A stretch of 64,000 bases of DNA, taken from contig NC_088937.1 of assembly GCF_033473495.1 (NCBI RefSeq), positions 2,170,001-2,234,000 of the forward strand, written 5' to 3'. Below, piece by piece: positions 1-9,337 of the stretch. Both the position numbers and the translations under genes were made by a program. Source of the stretch: Cercospora beticola (Eukaryota; Ascomycota; Dothideomycetes; Mycosphaerellales; Mycosphaerellaceae). A model generated the notes under the pieces. It saw nothing but the letters and a program-made list of their open reading frames with translations, was not told the DNA's origin and made no database searches. Each line of letters starts with the position of its first letter. Positions within the stretch are counted from its first letter, which is position 1.

Positions 1-211
1 AAAATGTGCTGGGCGTGGGAGCTTGGACGTGGTGGTCAAAGAAATCCGCAGCTGCTATCGATTAGACGCCAAGACCTGCATGTGATTGACCAACGTCGTT
101 CCTTCTATTCGCGAGACACTTGTTCACGAGCTCAACATCTTCAAGTCAAACACACCCCAGAATCACCCGTTTGCTGGACATCTCAGATGCCTCACGTCGA
201 TAGCGTACGAT

Positions 212-2194
212 ATGGACGACCGCTACCACTACCACCGCCGTGAACCGCACTACGACGACGTCCCACGTCCCACGGCAGCATCGTACTTCGTCTGGACTAT
301 TCTTGCCTTAGTTGGCCTCAATTACGCCATACAGCATTTTGACTTTGCCATCTTGAGGCCGCATGAGCTTCTCTGGAATGCGATTGTCTATGTCATACCG
401 GCACGACTGCTATTGGATGCCGCACGCCGACAAGAGCTGGTAGCGAATGACATGATTTCGCAAACTCATGCTGCTAAAAGCGAAGCACTGCGAAAAATGT
501 TAGGCATCGGAAGTAACGCAATCCTGCAGAAGCTGCCCGCTGGAGACGCGATAGGACTGGGAGGCGTATCTAGAAGGCTGAGCATGGCTGCCGGAATGCA
601 ACCCGCGCGCTCGAATGCGCCGTCTGGCTTGGGGAACTGGGATAACAGTTGCTATCAGAACAGCGTACTTCAAGCGCTGGCGAGTCTAGAGGGGGTTTTG
701 AGAGAGTGGCTGAGGAGAGCTGAGCCGGAGGACAGTGACGCCAGCGCGAGCACAAATACCGCATTACAGGAGATGATTGCGAAATTGCGAGATCCTGAAA
801 ATAACGGAAAGCATATCTGGACACCTGCGAAGCTGAAAAATATGAGCAGCTGGCAGCAACAAGACGCACAGGAGTATTTCTCAAAGGTCATGGACGAGTT
901 GGACAAAGAGGCGAAGAAGGCATTTGCGCAAAGGCAAGAGAAGCCTGCGGGTCTAGAAGCGATCCTGGAGAGGGACCAAAAGGGGAAAGAGCAGGAAAGT
1001 GCAGAGGCTGCAGCACAAGCGATGGACATGCGAAATCCACTGGAAGGACTGACAGCCCAGCGAGTGTCATGCACAAGGTGTGGGTTCTCAGAAGGATATT
1101 CCATGATCCCTTTCAACTGCCTTACGGTGCCTTTGGGGAACTCTTTCCATTATGACCTCGAAGATTGTCTGACGGACTACACGAGGAGCGAGGACATTGA
1201 GGGCGTGGAGTGTCGAAGTTGTACGCTCGTACAAGCCGCTGAGAAACTACGAAAAATGCTACCCAAACCTGCCAAGGTGGATTGCGCCGAGGAGTCAACG
1301 AAGCATGCGGAGGAAAATGTCATGCAGCTACCACCCGAGCTTCGGGCTCAAATTGCCCAACGGTTGCAGGCAATCGAGAAAGCGCTTGACGAGGACGACT
1401 TTTCGGACAAGACGCTCAAACAAGACTGCCAGATCAGCTCGAAGTCCTACGCAAGTACAATCAAGAGACGGGAGGCAATCATCGGACGTGCGCCACAGGC
1501 ACTGGTCATACATATCAATCGGAGTGTCTTCGATGAAAGGACAGGAATGCAACGCAAGAACTATGCGCAAGTGCAGTATCCACGATTCTTAGACTTACGA
1601 CCGTGGCTCCTCGAATCTGAGTGCTCGCCGGCTACATACAGACTGAGCGCGGTTGTACAGCATTATGGGCGTCATGAGAACGGTCACTATATTTGTTACC
1701 GAAAACACCCTGGTGTCCCGCCATTGACTGATGATGAACCTGATGCCGAGCCGTGTCAGCAAAACGACGAAAAGGAGCGATGGTGGCGACTAAGTGACGA
1801 AGACGTCAATCCCGTAACAGAGGAGGAGGCGCTTGACCAGGGCGGCGCATTCATGCTCTTTTATGAGCGCATCGACGAGGGATTACCTGCGATACAGAGC
1901 CAAGACCTTACCGACGCCGCAGCTGTGCCCTTACCTCCTGACGAGGCGACCGATTGGGACGACATGATTAGTACACAGCCTCCAACTGCTACACCTTCAC
2001 TCGTCAATTCATCGGCACAGTCGGTTGTATCAGACACAGATACGGATTTCACGTCAGAAGCGGAACCTGACACTGCCTTGCCTCTGCCGGCTGGCAAGCA
2101 GCCCCTGCCTGTCTCGCCAGTCTTGAAGACGGCTAGTCCTACGAGCATGAGACATGGACTAGGAATGGAGCGGACTTCGATGATGAGTGTATGA
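212..2194 (+). CDS. Ubp1-like ubiquitin carboxyl-terminal hydrolase, membrane-anchored
   Basis: A ubiquitin-specific protease (USP/UCH family) that removes ubiquitin from conjugates. The catalytic Cys box GLGNWDNSCYQNSVLQ places the nucleophile at about residue 147 (codon 650-652). The His box YGRHENGHYICYRK lies near the C-terminal end of the domain. Two CxxC pairs (CTRCGF and CRSCT) resemble the zinc ribbon of USP fingers. An N-terminal hydrophobic stretch (YFVWTILALVGLNYAI, about residues 25-45) predicts a membrane anchor, as in yeast Ubp1 and animal USP30. The last 100 residues are acidic, Ser/Thr/Pro-rich and probably disordered. The frame is open upstream to 86, but the first ATG is at 212, so I start there (660 aa). 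No intron is needed. The subfamily (Ubp1/Ubp16/USP30) is inferred from the N-terminal anchor; ER versus mitochondrial location is unknown. Confidence 0.88.
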   Translation: MDDRYHYHRREPHYDDVPRPTAASYFVWTILALVGLNYAIQHFDFAILRPHELLWNAIVYVIPARLLLDAARRQELVANDMISQTHAAKSEALRKMLGIGSNAILQKLPAGDAIGLGGVSRRLSMAAGMQPARSNAPSGLGNWDNSCYQNSVLQALASLEGVLREWLRRAEPEDSDASASTNTALQEMIAKLRDPENNGKHIWTPAKLKNMSSWQQQDAQEYFSKVMDELDKEAKKAFAQRQEKPAGLEAILERDQKGKEQESAEAAAQAMDMRNPLEGLTAQRVSCTRCGFSEGYSMIPFNCLTVPLGNSFHYDLEDCLTDYTRSEDIEGVECRSCTLVQAAEKLRKMLPKPAKVDCAEESTKHAEENVMQLPPELRAQIAQRLQAIEKALDEDDFSDKTLKQDCQISSKSYASTIKRREAIIGRAPQALVIHINRSVFDERTGMQRKNYAQVQYPRFLDLRPWLLESECSPATYRLSAVVQHYGRHENGHYICYRKHPGVPPLTDDEPDAEPCQQNDEKERWWRLSDEDVNPVTEEEALDQGGAFMLFYERIDEGLPAIQSQDLTDAAAVPLPPDEATDWDDMISTQPPTATPSLVNSSAQSVVSDTDTDFTSEAEPDTALPLPAGKQPLPVSPVLKTASPTSMRHGLGMERTSMMSV

Positions 2195-2632
2195 AAAGAT
2201 AGCTTTGGGATCCTTCTGGCCCATCGACAGCTTATACGATTGGATATGTGTAATGAAGCCTGGCGGCCTTTGCTATGGTGCTTATAATGCCGATGCAAGC
2301 TTGGCGAGCAGTGACGTGGGATCTCCTACGATACGATGCGTGGCCAACTCTGTCCGCTCTGTTCCGTTTCCTGACCCAAGGCGTCTTCTGGCTGTAGAGG
2401 AAGTGTCTTGGACTGGAGTCAGCAGAATTTTTGCACTTGAAAGCAAAGGGCAGCTTGCCAGTCTTGGTCTACGATGCATGATGCGGGAGCCTCTGCCGGT
2501 CTGCAGTCGGCCTTTCGCAAGCCACGCGTTGGCTACGAGTTGGTTAGCGGAGCTCAACACATTGAGAAGGCAAAGTGGTCCTACCATGGCCGCTACTGCT
2601 CTAGTCGAGTGATCTCTTCGCCGTCGGAAAGG
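2195..2632. other. Intergenic, convergent 3' ends
   Basis: The gene on the left and the gene on the right end towards each other here. Open frames in this stretch have no recognisable domain, signal peptide or splice-compatible extension. I see no gene. Confidence 0.5.
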
Positions 2633-3289
2633 CTACTCGTCGTCTTCATCCGACGAGTCACTGCGCCTCGGCTCATTCTCGATGTCGCTGTCGTGTTCAC
2701 CGGGCTCGTATTGGCCCCTGAGTTGGCACTCCAGACACTCGCCTCCATCTTCTCTGCTGGTGTTCGTCCACTGCGTTTTGTTGAATGAATTTTTGCCCTT
2801 GGTCCAACCGCAGTTGTTGCACTTCGCTTCGACTTTGGGGTTGTTGTGTCTCGCACAGATGATGATTCTGGCTACCTTTGGGTCCAAGCTTGGGTCTTTC
2901 TGGAGTTTTTTTTTTGCAGGAAGTCGAGTTTGGTGCGGGAGAACGCCGCGCGGCCCTTTGAGTGCTCGCAGATGTCGCACATGATCTTTTGAGGCTCAGG
3001 CACAGATCTCCTGTGGTATCCGTCAGCGAAGCGCTTGGGCATTTGTTGCTGATACTTACGTGACGGTCTGAGTTCTGCTCGACTGTGTGGCGTTGCGACC
3101 GCCGCGACTCTGGCGTGGATTGAAACGGGCGTGCATGGTCGCTGTTGGTGCACGCGATGTCTGAGTCGAAGAGGTCTTGATGTGCGACAGTGTTGTTCGG
3201 AAGAATTGAGGGTTGTTCTTGAGTCGTGCAGCAAACAACTTTTGAGCCGTTTCTGTGGCTGCCTGAGGAACGCCACTGTTTTGCGACAT
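2633..3289 (-). CDS. Stc1-like zinc-binding protein, interrupted by a frameshift at an A10 tract
   Basis: Exon 1 is 3289-3060 (start MSQNSGVPQAATETAQ). A 49-nt intron follows (3059-3011, GTAAGT donor, CGCTGACGG branch, CACAG acceptor), and exon 2 starts at 3010. Exon 2 reads KIMCDICEHSKGRAAFS, then meets ten A residues on the coding strand (complement of about 2906-2915). The frame present stops soon after. The frame one base over continues with ARIICARHNNP-type sequence, CNNC and CLEC pairs, and an acidic tail to the stop at 2633. Together the zinc-ligand order CxxC, CxxH, CxxC, CxxC resembles the Stc1 domain, which in fission yeast links RNAi to the heterochromatin methyltransferase complex. 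The family assignment rests on the Cys pattern only. The break may be a sequencing slip, a true mutation or slippage. It shares a 174-bp divergent promoter with the retropepsin-like gene at 3464. Confidence 0.55.
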
Positions 3290-3463
3290 TCACATGCGGA
3301 TCAAGACATGGCTTCATGTCTCACTTGACGCCTGAGCGGCGATGGGACAACGCGACTGGCGAGCTGCACTCTTATAAGGAGACAAAGTCTGCACATGGAT
3401 CTCGACCATTTACAACAAGACTCACTTTTGACGACAGCAACAACACAGTAACTGGCAACAAGT
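3290..3463. promoter_or_regulatory. Divergent promoter between Stc1-like and retropepsin-like genes
   Basis: Only 174 bp separate the two start codons. A TATA-like TATAAG lies at 3373-3378, about 86 bp upstream of the rightward ATG. Both genes must be driven from here or from neighbouring coding DNA. The TATA role is inference. Confidence 0.4.
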
Positions 3464-4378
3464 ATGTTGACTACAAGTGGGAGCAGCAGGACTGCTCGCA
3501 AACGTGAACGAGAACCAGAGCGTGGTGATGACAGTCCCTCCAAGCGTCAGCAGCGAACAAAAGGAGACAGAGAGCCCCGTTATCCATCTTTTTACACCTC
3601 AGTCAGAGTTTTACTCGATATAGGAATGGCCGAGATTACCAAATGTTGCATCGACTCGGGCTTCTCGAGCTCCGGACGTGATGGACTCATCAACCCAAGC
3701 ATTGTGAAGCAATTGGGATTGACGACGTATCCAAGCTACTCTCCATATCGGCTGGCCGACGGAACTCAAGGAAGCCACGAATATGCCGTGAGATTACAGC
3801 TCACGTTCGAGACACAAAGTAGGACAGTCACCATCAGGACAAAGCTCCACGTCAACCAGAAAGATTCGGAAAGCTGGTCGATTCTCCTCGGCACCGGCGT
3901 CTTGAACGCTCTTGGTATCATGCAGAACCACCAATCGAATCCCTCGAAATGCTTTATCATCAATCGCTTGAACGGCAGCCTGGAAGAACTGCACTCGGAT
4001 GCACCTTCACTCAACCCATGCGCTACCTGGTTCCCCAAACATGACGATAGTTACCTCCTCCGATTCTTGAATATCCCATCATTTCTCGCCCGGGGCCACA
4101 GAGAGTTTCCACGCCCTGCTTGGTCGAAAATAGGGACTTCTAGGGAACTCCATGCGTTTGCTGTCTTGCTGTTGAATTCGGGTCGCACATTTGATCCACG
4201 TGTGGCCGCGAATTTGGGTCACCTCATTCGGTCGGTCGCCGCACAAGAGCGCGAGGCGTTTGTCAGCCTGCTTCAGAAAGACAAGGAAAATGGGACTCAA
4301 GGAAGTATTTCAGAATTGAACCGGGCTGTCGACGAGGAGTTTGGTCGGCCCCCAGATGGTACTCCACATGTTTCATAA
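3464..4378 (+). CDS. Retropepsin-like aspartic protease domain protein, DSG type
   Basis: A 304-aa protein. It has a basic, charged N-terminus (residues 10-40), then a retropepsin-like core. The candidate catalytic triplet is D64-S65-G66 in CCIDSGFSSS, followed by a strand with YRLADGT at about 96-101. The closing hydrophobic-hydrophobic-Gly motif ILLGTGVL is at about 140-147. These are the landmarks of retroviral-type, single-lobe pepsins that act as dimers. DSG in place of DTG is seen in some active members of the fold. No reverse transcriptase, RNase H, integrase or zinc knuckle lies next to it, so this is either a domesticated protease or a remnant. The C-terminal 130 residues match nothing I recognise. 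A second, related gene follows at 5097 on the same strand. Activity is not established. Confidence 0.6.
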   Translation: MLTTSGSSRTARKREREPERGDDSPSKRQQRTKGDREPRYPSFYTSVRVLLDIGMAEITKCCIDSGFSSSGRDGLINPSIVKQLGLTTYPSYSPYRLADGTQGSHEYAVRLQLTFETQSRTVTIRTKLHVNQKDSESWSILLGTGVLNALGIMQNHQSNPSKCFIINRLNGSLEELHSDAPSLNPCATWFPKHDDSYLLRFLNIPSFLARGHREFPRPAWSKIGTSRELHAFAVLLLNSGRTFDPRVAANLGHLIRSVAAQEREAFVSLLQKDKENGTQGSISELNRAVDEEFGRPPDGTPHVS

Positions 4379-5096
4379 CACGACACTGTTAGCGAACACG
4401 AAAGGCTCTCTTGCCGCTGAACCAGCAAGACGTCCCAATTGACGACTGTGATGTTCCTTGTCACCTGAGGGAGGGCTATCCGGTCTCGGTAGAGGATGTA
4501 GGCAGAGAAGACGACATTAGCGCATTTGAGCATGCAGAGCGTGTGGGAGCATTGTTAACTTGACGGACCTACATTCAGACGATAGATCCTGCTGGCAAGC
4601 TCCATCGCGAAAGACTACGAGATCGCCGGTCCATCATGGCACGACTTTAGTGTGCACGTTTTGAAATGTCGCTGCACTTTTGAACGAAAAGCAGTTTGAT
4701 AATGAACGATTTGGTTAGTCCTTCGGTCCCACATCCAAGTAATATTCAATCTCGCTTGCACTGCTTCTCACTGCCTCCTGCCACAGAGTAGCTCATATAA
4801 ACGCCGTTTCCGCGCTTTTGTGCTCATTTTCCGCAGCTCCGCAAGTGAAGGCAACGTTTGAACATGTGTTATGCATGCATGCTTTGTTTGCATGTGAAGC
4901 TCAAGCCTGTTGCCTGTCCGGCCACTCTCATTCACAACTTCGCTTCTCTTACCATCGCACAAGCAACCGCAACTTACGACTATTGAGAGAGGTAGGTCGC
5001 ATCGGACCGGGCTTCTGTGACACTCGCTGACGAGACGGCAGTGCTAGCTACAAGCTACGGAACATACACGAGGTCAGCGCAAGCGACAGCAGCGGG
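4379..5096. promoter_or_regulatory. Spacer and probable promoter of the second retropepsin-like gene
   Basis: No convincing ORF is present. A TATA box (TATAAA, 4796-4801) lies 295 bp upstream of the ATG at 5097, preceded by a GAGTAGCTCA stretch. I see no LTR, primer-binding site or polypurine tract in this spacer, which argues against an intact retroelement. Confidence 0.4.
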
Positions 5097-6068
5097 ATGG
5101 CATCCATCAAACAAGAGCCCGTCGATGATCTCGATGACTACAACGACAGCCGCAGCTTGCAGCGACACCGTGAGCCAGTTGATTCCGGATGGCCGTACAG
5201 GCCTGTCACCATCAAACAGCAAGTTCTAGGGCACTCTGCTCGAACTCCGCACTACAAAGCAAACCGCCAGCCGGTCGTGTTCCGGGAGCGGAACGAGCGT
5301 GTTGACCAGCGGGCTCTTGGTCAGCCTGACCAGCGCCCAGCTAGCTCCACAGCAAACCTCGGTGGTGAACTCAGCGAGCGTTCACGTCAAGTTGGGCAGG
5401 CCAAGCGGTACGGTAACTACCCAGACGGCATCTTCGGCAACGTTTTCGAAACTACTGGTATGATTGTAGGGTCTACAACCTGTCTGCGCGTAACTCACAT
5501 GATGATCGACACCGGCGCTTCTTCCATTATCATCAGTGCAGCAGCAGCCGAACAGGCAAATCTGACCGTCATCGCCTGCGACCCTCAGACTTTCACACTT
5601 GCAGACGGAAGCCGAATCACATATAACCACCTCACTCACTTCGAACTCTACATCTCCGGCATCCACAACAAAGTCGTTGCCTTCATCGATCAAGGCAATT
5701 CAGGACACCATACTTTGTTGGGTAAGCCCGGCATTAAGACGTTCAACGCTACCGCCAACTTCTCCTACGGCCGCAAGAAGGAAACCCGTTGGTTCATGGC
5801 GCAAGATGAGACGGGCCTGCGTAGACACAAGATTCTGCTGCACGAGGACCCGGCCAACGTAGCCTCCATGATGATCCCATACGGTCGATACGAGGGCTTG
5901 CGCTTGGCTATGCCGCTCGGCGAAACTGCTACGCAGCGAAACAGTCGCGAGGTTCTGGAGCGGGCCGACAAGAAGCGAGACAAATTGTACAAGAAGCATG
6001 AGAAGAACGTTCTGAGGAGGGGCGATGTGCGTGACTTTCCTGATCTCTTTGGACGTCAGTCAGAGTGA
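5097..6068 (+). CDS. Retropepsin-like aspartic protease domain protein, DTG type
   Basis: A 323-aa protein with a long polar N-terminus (MASIKQEPVDDL; the IKQEPVDD stretch resembles a SUMOylation site, psi-K-x-E). The retropepsin-like core has the canonical catalytic triplet D138-T139-G140 in MMIDTGASSI, then FTLADGSRIT at about 166-175. The flap-side closing motif HTLLGKPGI is at about 205-213. The C-terminal region is highly charged (EVLERADKKRDKLYKKHEKN), suggesting helix or nucleic-acid contact. The order of landmarks (D-S/T-G, then LADG, then LLG) is the same as in the gene at 3464, so the two are probably ancient paralogs despite dissimilar termini. No other pol domains are present. A domesticated retropepsin is the simplest reading; an isolated gag-pol fragment is the alternative. 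Confidence 0.65.
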   Translation: MASIKQEPVDDLDDYNDSRSLQRHREPVDSGWPYRPVTIKQQVLGHSARTPHYKANRQPVVFRERNERVDQRALGQPDQRPASSTANLGGELSERSRQVGQAKRYGNYPDGIFGNVFETTGMIVGSTTCLRVTHMMIDTGASSIIISAAAAEQANLTVIACDPQTFTLADGSRITYNHLTHFELYISGIHNKVVAFIDQGNSGHHTLLGKPGIKTFNATANFSYGRKKETRWFMAQDETGLRRHKILLHEDPANVASMMIPYGRYEGLRLAMPLGETATQRNSREVLERADKKRDKLYKKHEKNVLRRGDVRDFPDLFGRQSE

Positions 6069-6608
6069 TGGAAATTTCACGGAACCTCAACAGGCCGGAC
6101 TAATCATCCTAAGAGGCCGTCTCTACCATGAGAGTCGTACATTGGAGAGGCTACAGGTTGAGAGAGAATGCTCCGACCTTTGCTGAGATGTGCTGTCAAA
6201 ATCTGATCGCACGCGAAGTACATACCACCTCATCCCTGCCATGAGGACAGCAGCTATCATGCAGCCTCGAACACGGATCTACATGGATCGAGCGTCGGGC
6301 AGGGAGCTTTTACGGCTTTCAGCAACGCATCTTTGAGGTATTGATGCATACAAAGGCGACTGACAGAGAGTGGCTGTTCTTCGACAGCTTTCAGCACGCG
6401 GCTAGCTTCGAATCCCGAATCTACGCAAGCAGAGCGATACTGCATATTGATCCGGGCTGAAACTAGATCGAAGCTATACATCAGTGAGCGCTTTTTCAAG
6501 GTCTCACGGCAAAAATGAACGCAGGCCCATGTAATTTTGATCTGAATTACCATTGTGCTTCCATTCCATACTAATTTGTAGAATCAATCCGTACCATCAG
6601 ATCTGCAA
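6069..6608. other. Intergenic, no gene seen
   Basis: This is the convergent 3' region between the DTG retropepsin-like gene and the first hydrophobin-like gene. The short open frames have no recognisable features. Confidence 0.5.
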
Positions 6609-7065
6609 TTACCTCGCCCAATCTCCCGGGCGTTCTTCGAGCTCCGCGATAGCAGCCTCGCAAGACCAGACTCCAGACCCAAACTACATAACTAACATTA
6701 GTAGGAAACTTCTGCCCAATATCTCACACAGAATCGCAACTTACACTTGCACCCATATTGCAGCATGCAGGCTCCCTGCCCGATCCGCAAAAAGCCACGA
6801 ACTGCTCCCGGTTAAGAGGTCTTGAGTCCATCACTGCGTAGGTCTTTAGCTCGAATTGAGCGCGCAATCGAACGCAAAGCGGTTCCAGCTTACGAGAGTT
6901 GCAGCCTGGAGTCTCTGGGCCGATCAAATCGGATTGACAGCAGGCAGGCATGGCATTGCCAACTTCGCTTCGACCACAGGCATCGTACGAGCTGAATTGC
7001 CGAGCATAATCCCTCGCGAATGCGAGAGACTGCAAGGTAAAGAGGCCGACAAGGACAAGCTTCAT
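6609..7065 (-). CDS. Small secreted class II hydrophobin-like protein, copy 1
   Basis: Three exons: 7065-6894, 6833-6745 and 6683-6609. The introns are 60 and 61 nt (GTAAGC...CGCAG; GTAAGT with a TACTAAT branch and TGTAG). The 111-aa product starts with a signal peptide (MKLVLVGLFTLQSLAFA) and carries eight cysteines in the hydrophobin order C, CC, C, C, CC, C. Spacing is C30-x11-CC(42,43)-x11-C55-x17-C-x7-CC-x12-C. Class II hydrophobins use close to x9-10, x11, x16, x8, x10, and coat hyphae and spores with amphipathic films. The x11 between CC and the next Cys is exact; the last loop is two residues long. I chose the ATG at 7065 because it directly precedes the signal peptide. The neighbour at 7752 is a paralog with the same exon plan. 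A non-hydrophobin Cys-rich effector is the alternative. Confidence 0.6.
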
Positions 7066-7751
7066 CTCGAATCTTTCGTGTTCGTGTATTGTGAGATTCT
7101 TCGAGCAGATGATAGTAAAATTTGGCGGCGTAAAAAGAACGATAGTCCTTACCATCAATTCTCCGGAAGAAGACTTGTTACCCACCATCTTCTGGCCATC
7201 ATCCCGCTACCAAAGCAATCAACGAAGCTGTTGCAGGTCAACATATTGATCGACACTATCGTCTCTCCCGAGCGCTATGCGTTGCTTGCACTTCATGGGG
7301 GGCCGTTTTCCGTGCTTGGATCAAACACAAGATCAAGTGTGTTGCCAGAGCAATCGATCACTCTTTCCAGATATCCTGATGAAAATCATGGGAATTGACA
7401 AGTACAATGATAGACATTAGAGATTACTTTTCTATTTCTACTGGAGATAGGGATTGTGTCAAAATGCCAGTATGTCTCATAAGACTAAACTCTCGTATTC
7501 TGTGACGAAAAGCCATAAGGCGTCTGACAGATCGTAGCCACTGGCCTGGCCTAGCAGTATAAATCAGCAAGAAGTCATCCCATCCCTGTGGATTTCTTGC
7601 CACTAGGAACAGACTATTGGCTCTGGTATTGCCCAGACACTGATAATACCCTGGGCCCATGAAGAGGTCTGATTCTATCGAAAGCAGCAGTATCACCCAG
7701 GACTTTTTGAGCATAGAATTGCAGTAGCTTGGCACCTTCCGATCCGTGTGC
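7066..7751. other. Intergenic between the two hydrophobin-like genes
   Basis: This is the promoter of copy 1 plus the 3' end of copy 2. A minus-strand frame at 7424-7813 overlaps exon 3 of copy 2 in another frame and has no features of its own. No further gene seen. Confidence 0.5.
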
Positions 7752-8180
7752 TCAAAATCCTTCAAATCCTGCAGGCGCTCCACAATACTCGTTGACCGGG
7801 CCCGACTGTACATGAATCAATAGAGATTCTTCTGCCTTGCTAGGCTCTGCAACTTACATTCGCGTTGGGCATGCAACAAGTCGGCTTTTTCCTTCCGCAA
7901 GAAGCAGAGAATTCCTCCGCATCACGAGGCCTGAACTCCACTGAGAATTACTCAAAGGTCAGCTTCGAGCTCTGTATGGTAGGAATAGCGTCGGGACGAT
8001 GGACGCACATGATTCGCAAGCAATGAAGCCTCCCCCAACTACGTTATCATCGCAGCAGACGGGCTCGAAGCCGAACTGCCCAGGCTGGTCGCATGGCCTG
8101 TAGGTGTCAAATTGTCGAGTGTGCTTCGTTCCGGCCGCGAAAGCTTGTAAAGCAAAGAGGCAGGCTATGAAGGATTTCAT
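7752..8180 (-). CDS. Small secreted class II hydrophobin-like protein, copy 2
   Basis: Three exons: 8180-8009, 7940-7858 and 7805-7752. The introns are 68 nt (GTGCGT...TCTCAG) and 52 nt (GTAAGT...TACAG). The product is 102 aa with a signal peptide (MKSFIACLFALQAFAAG). Exon 1 is exactly 172 nt, as in the paralog at 6609-7065, and cysteines 30, 42, 43 and 55 fall at identical positions. The third spacing is x16, the class II hydrophobin value, followed by C-x6-CC-x12-C. Shared motifs are FCGSGREPACC in copy 1 and SCGRKKPTCC here. Intron phases match (phase 1, then phase 0). Outside the cysteines the proteins are well diverged, so the duplication is old. It probably acts at the cell surface or in secretion; function is inferred from the pattern alone. 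Confidence 0.6.
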
Positions 8181-9337
8181 GGTATTCTGTGACGAGCGAT
8201 CGGATGTTTTGAAGGCTGAAGACAACGAGATGAAGTTTGTAGAAGAGTGGTGATATGTGTTCAGGATAAACGCAGCATTTGAAGCGCTCAATGTGAAAGA
8301 AGGCGTTCTTACATCTGGTCATTGATGGAAATTGGCTGTCGAAGCCTTATCGACAGGGCGAGGTCGTTGCAGCGGAAGACGTTGGTCGCCAAAAACTTCT
8401 TACAACCAGCATATCATTGGTTCTGCAGGACTGTGCTTTTGCCTGTTCAAGCAGAGATCAGCAATAGTTGAACGGCAGCAATGTCAAAAAGCAGGAAATG
8501 TCTAGTTGAATACCTATGGCAACAGCAGAAACGTGTGTACAATACTATATTATCGCACTTCTGGACTTCGCTGTAGATTTACAGAGCCGTGGGCGTTACA
8601 CTTGTCTGAGCGCAAAGTGCAAGAGCCAGAGATTGCAACGCAAAGACGCAGCCAAGCACGAATCGCACCTTGAGTTTGGTCGAGGGACCCAAGAGGTATT
8701 GGAGAATTTTGAGGACGTTTGGGGGATAATAGTTCTTGATGTGATGTGCATTGTGAGCTGAGCCCCTCTTGGAGTGCTCCCTCCGTCTGTCGTCGCCAAC
8801 AGTGGATTAGGCAGTCCTAGATCACTCCAAGCACATGTTGCGGCGAAACATTTCGATCGACATATATCCTTGTTGTCTTGCTTGTACCATGGCTCCACGC
8901 ATTTCCCATTCGTGGAAGTGATCAGCATGTCTGGACGGTAGGTATCCGAAGGATCGTCTTGAGGCAATCCTGTCCGCGAGCGTAGGCACGTATCGCATGA
9001 TCGCAATCGAGTCATATGCCACGCCGAAACAGTGTGCGTGTTGCCAGGTATGGGGAACATTCATCGGATGTTGGAGAAGGAATCACTGACACGCATTGGC
9101 TTCCGTGCCCTCATTGATTGCAGATTCGCGCCATGAGTTTAGATATGTCTCCACATGCGACTTTCACGTTGCTTCAGTGAAGATTATTCGCACGGGTCTG
9201 CAGAATATGGACTTCGTTGCAGCCCACATTGAGACAAGAGGTGAAGTGCGCAAAGTCTTGTAGTGTTTAGAGGGCAACCGCGAGAATTTTTGCGGTGCCA
9301 AGTGTATTGAGTCGTGTTCCCGCGTTGGATGGCTTCA
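8181..9337. other. 1.15-kb stretch without a confident gene
   Basis: A minus-strand frame at 8596-9060 has several cysteines (CRSKCFAATC), and another frame overlaps it at 8822-9064. Neither has a signal peptide, a domain or convincing splice extension. It may hide a degenerate third small gene, but I cannot support one. Confidence 0.4.

Noticed and set aside
8596..9064. Two overlapping Cys-containing minus-strand frames next to the hydrophobin-like pair
   Set aside because: No signal peptide and no CC-x11-C pattern, so not a third copy on this evidence.
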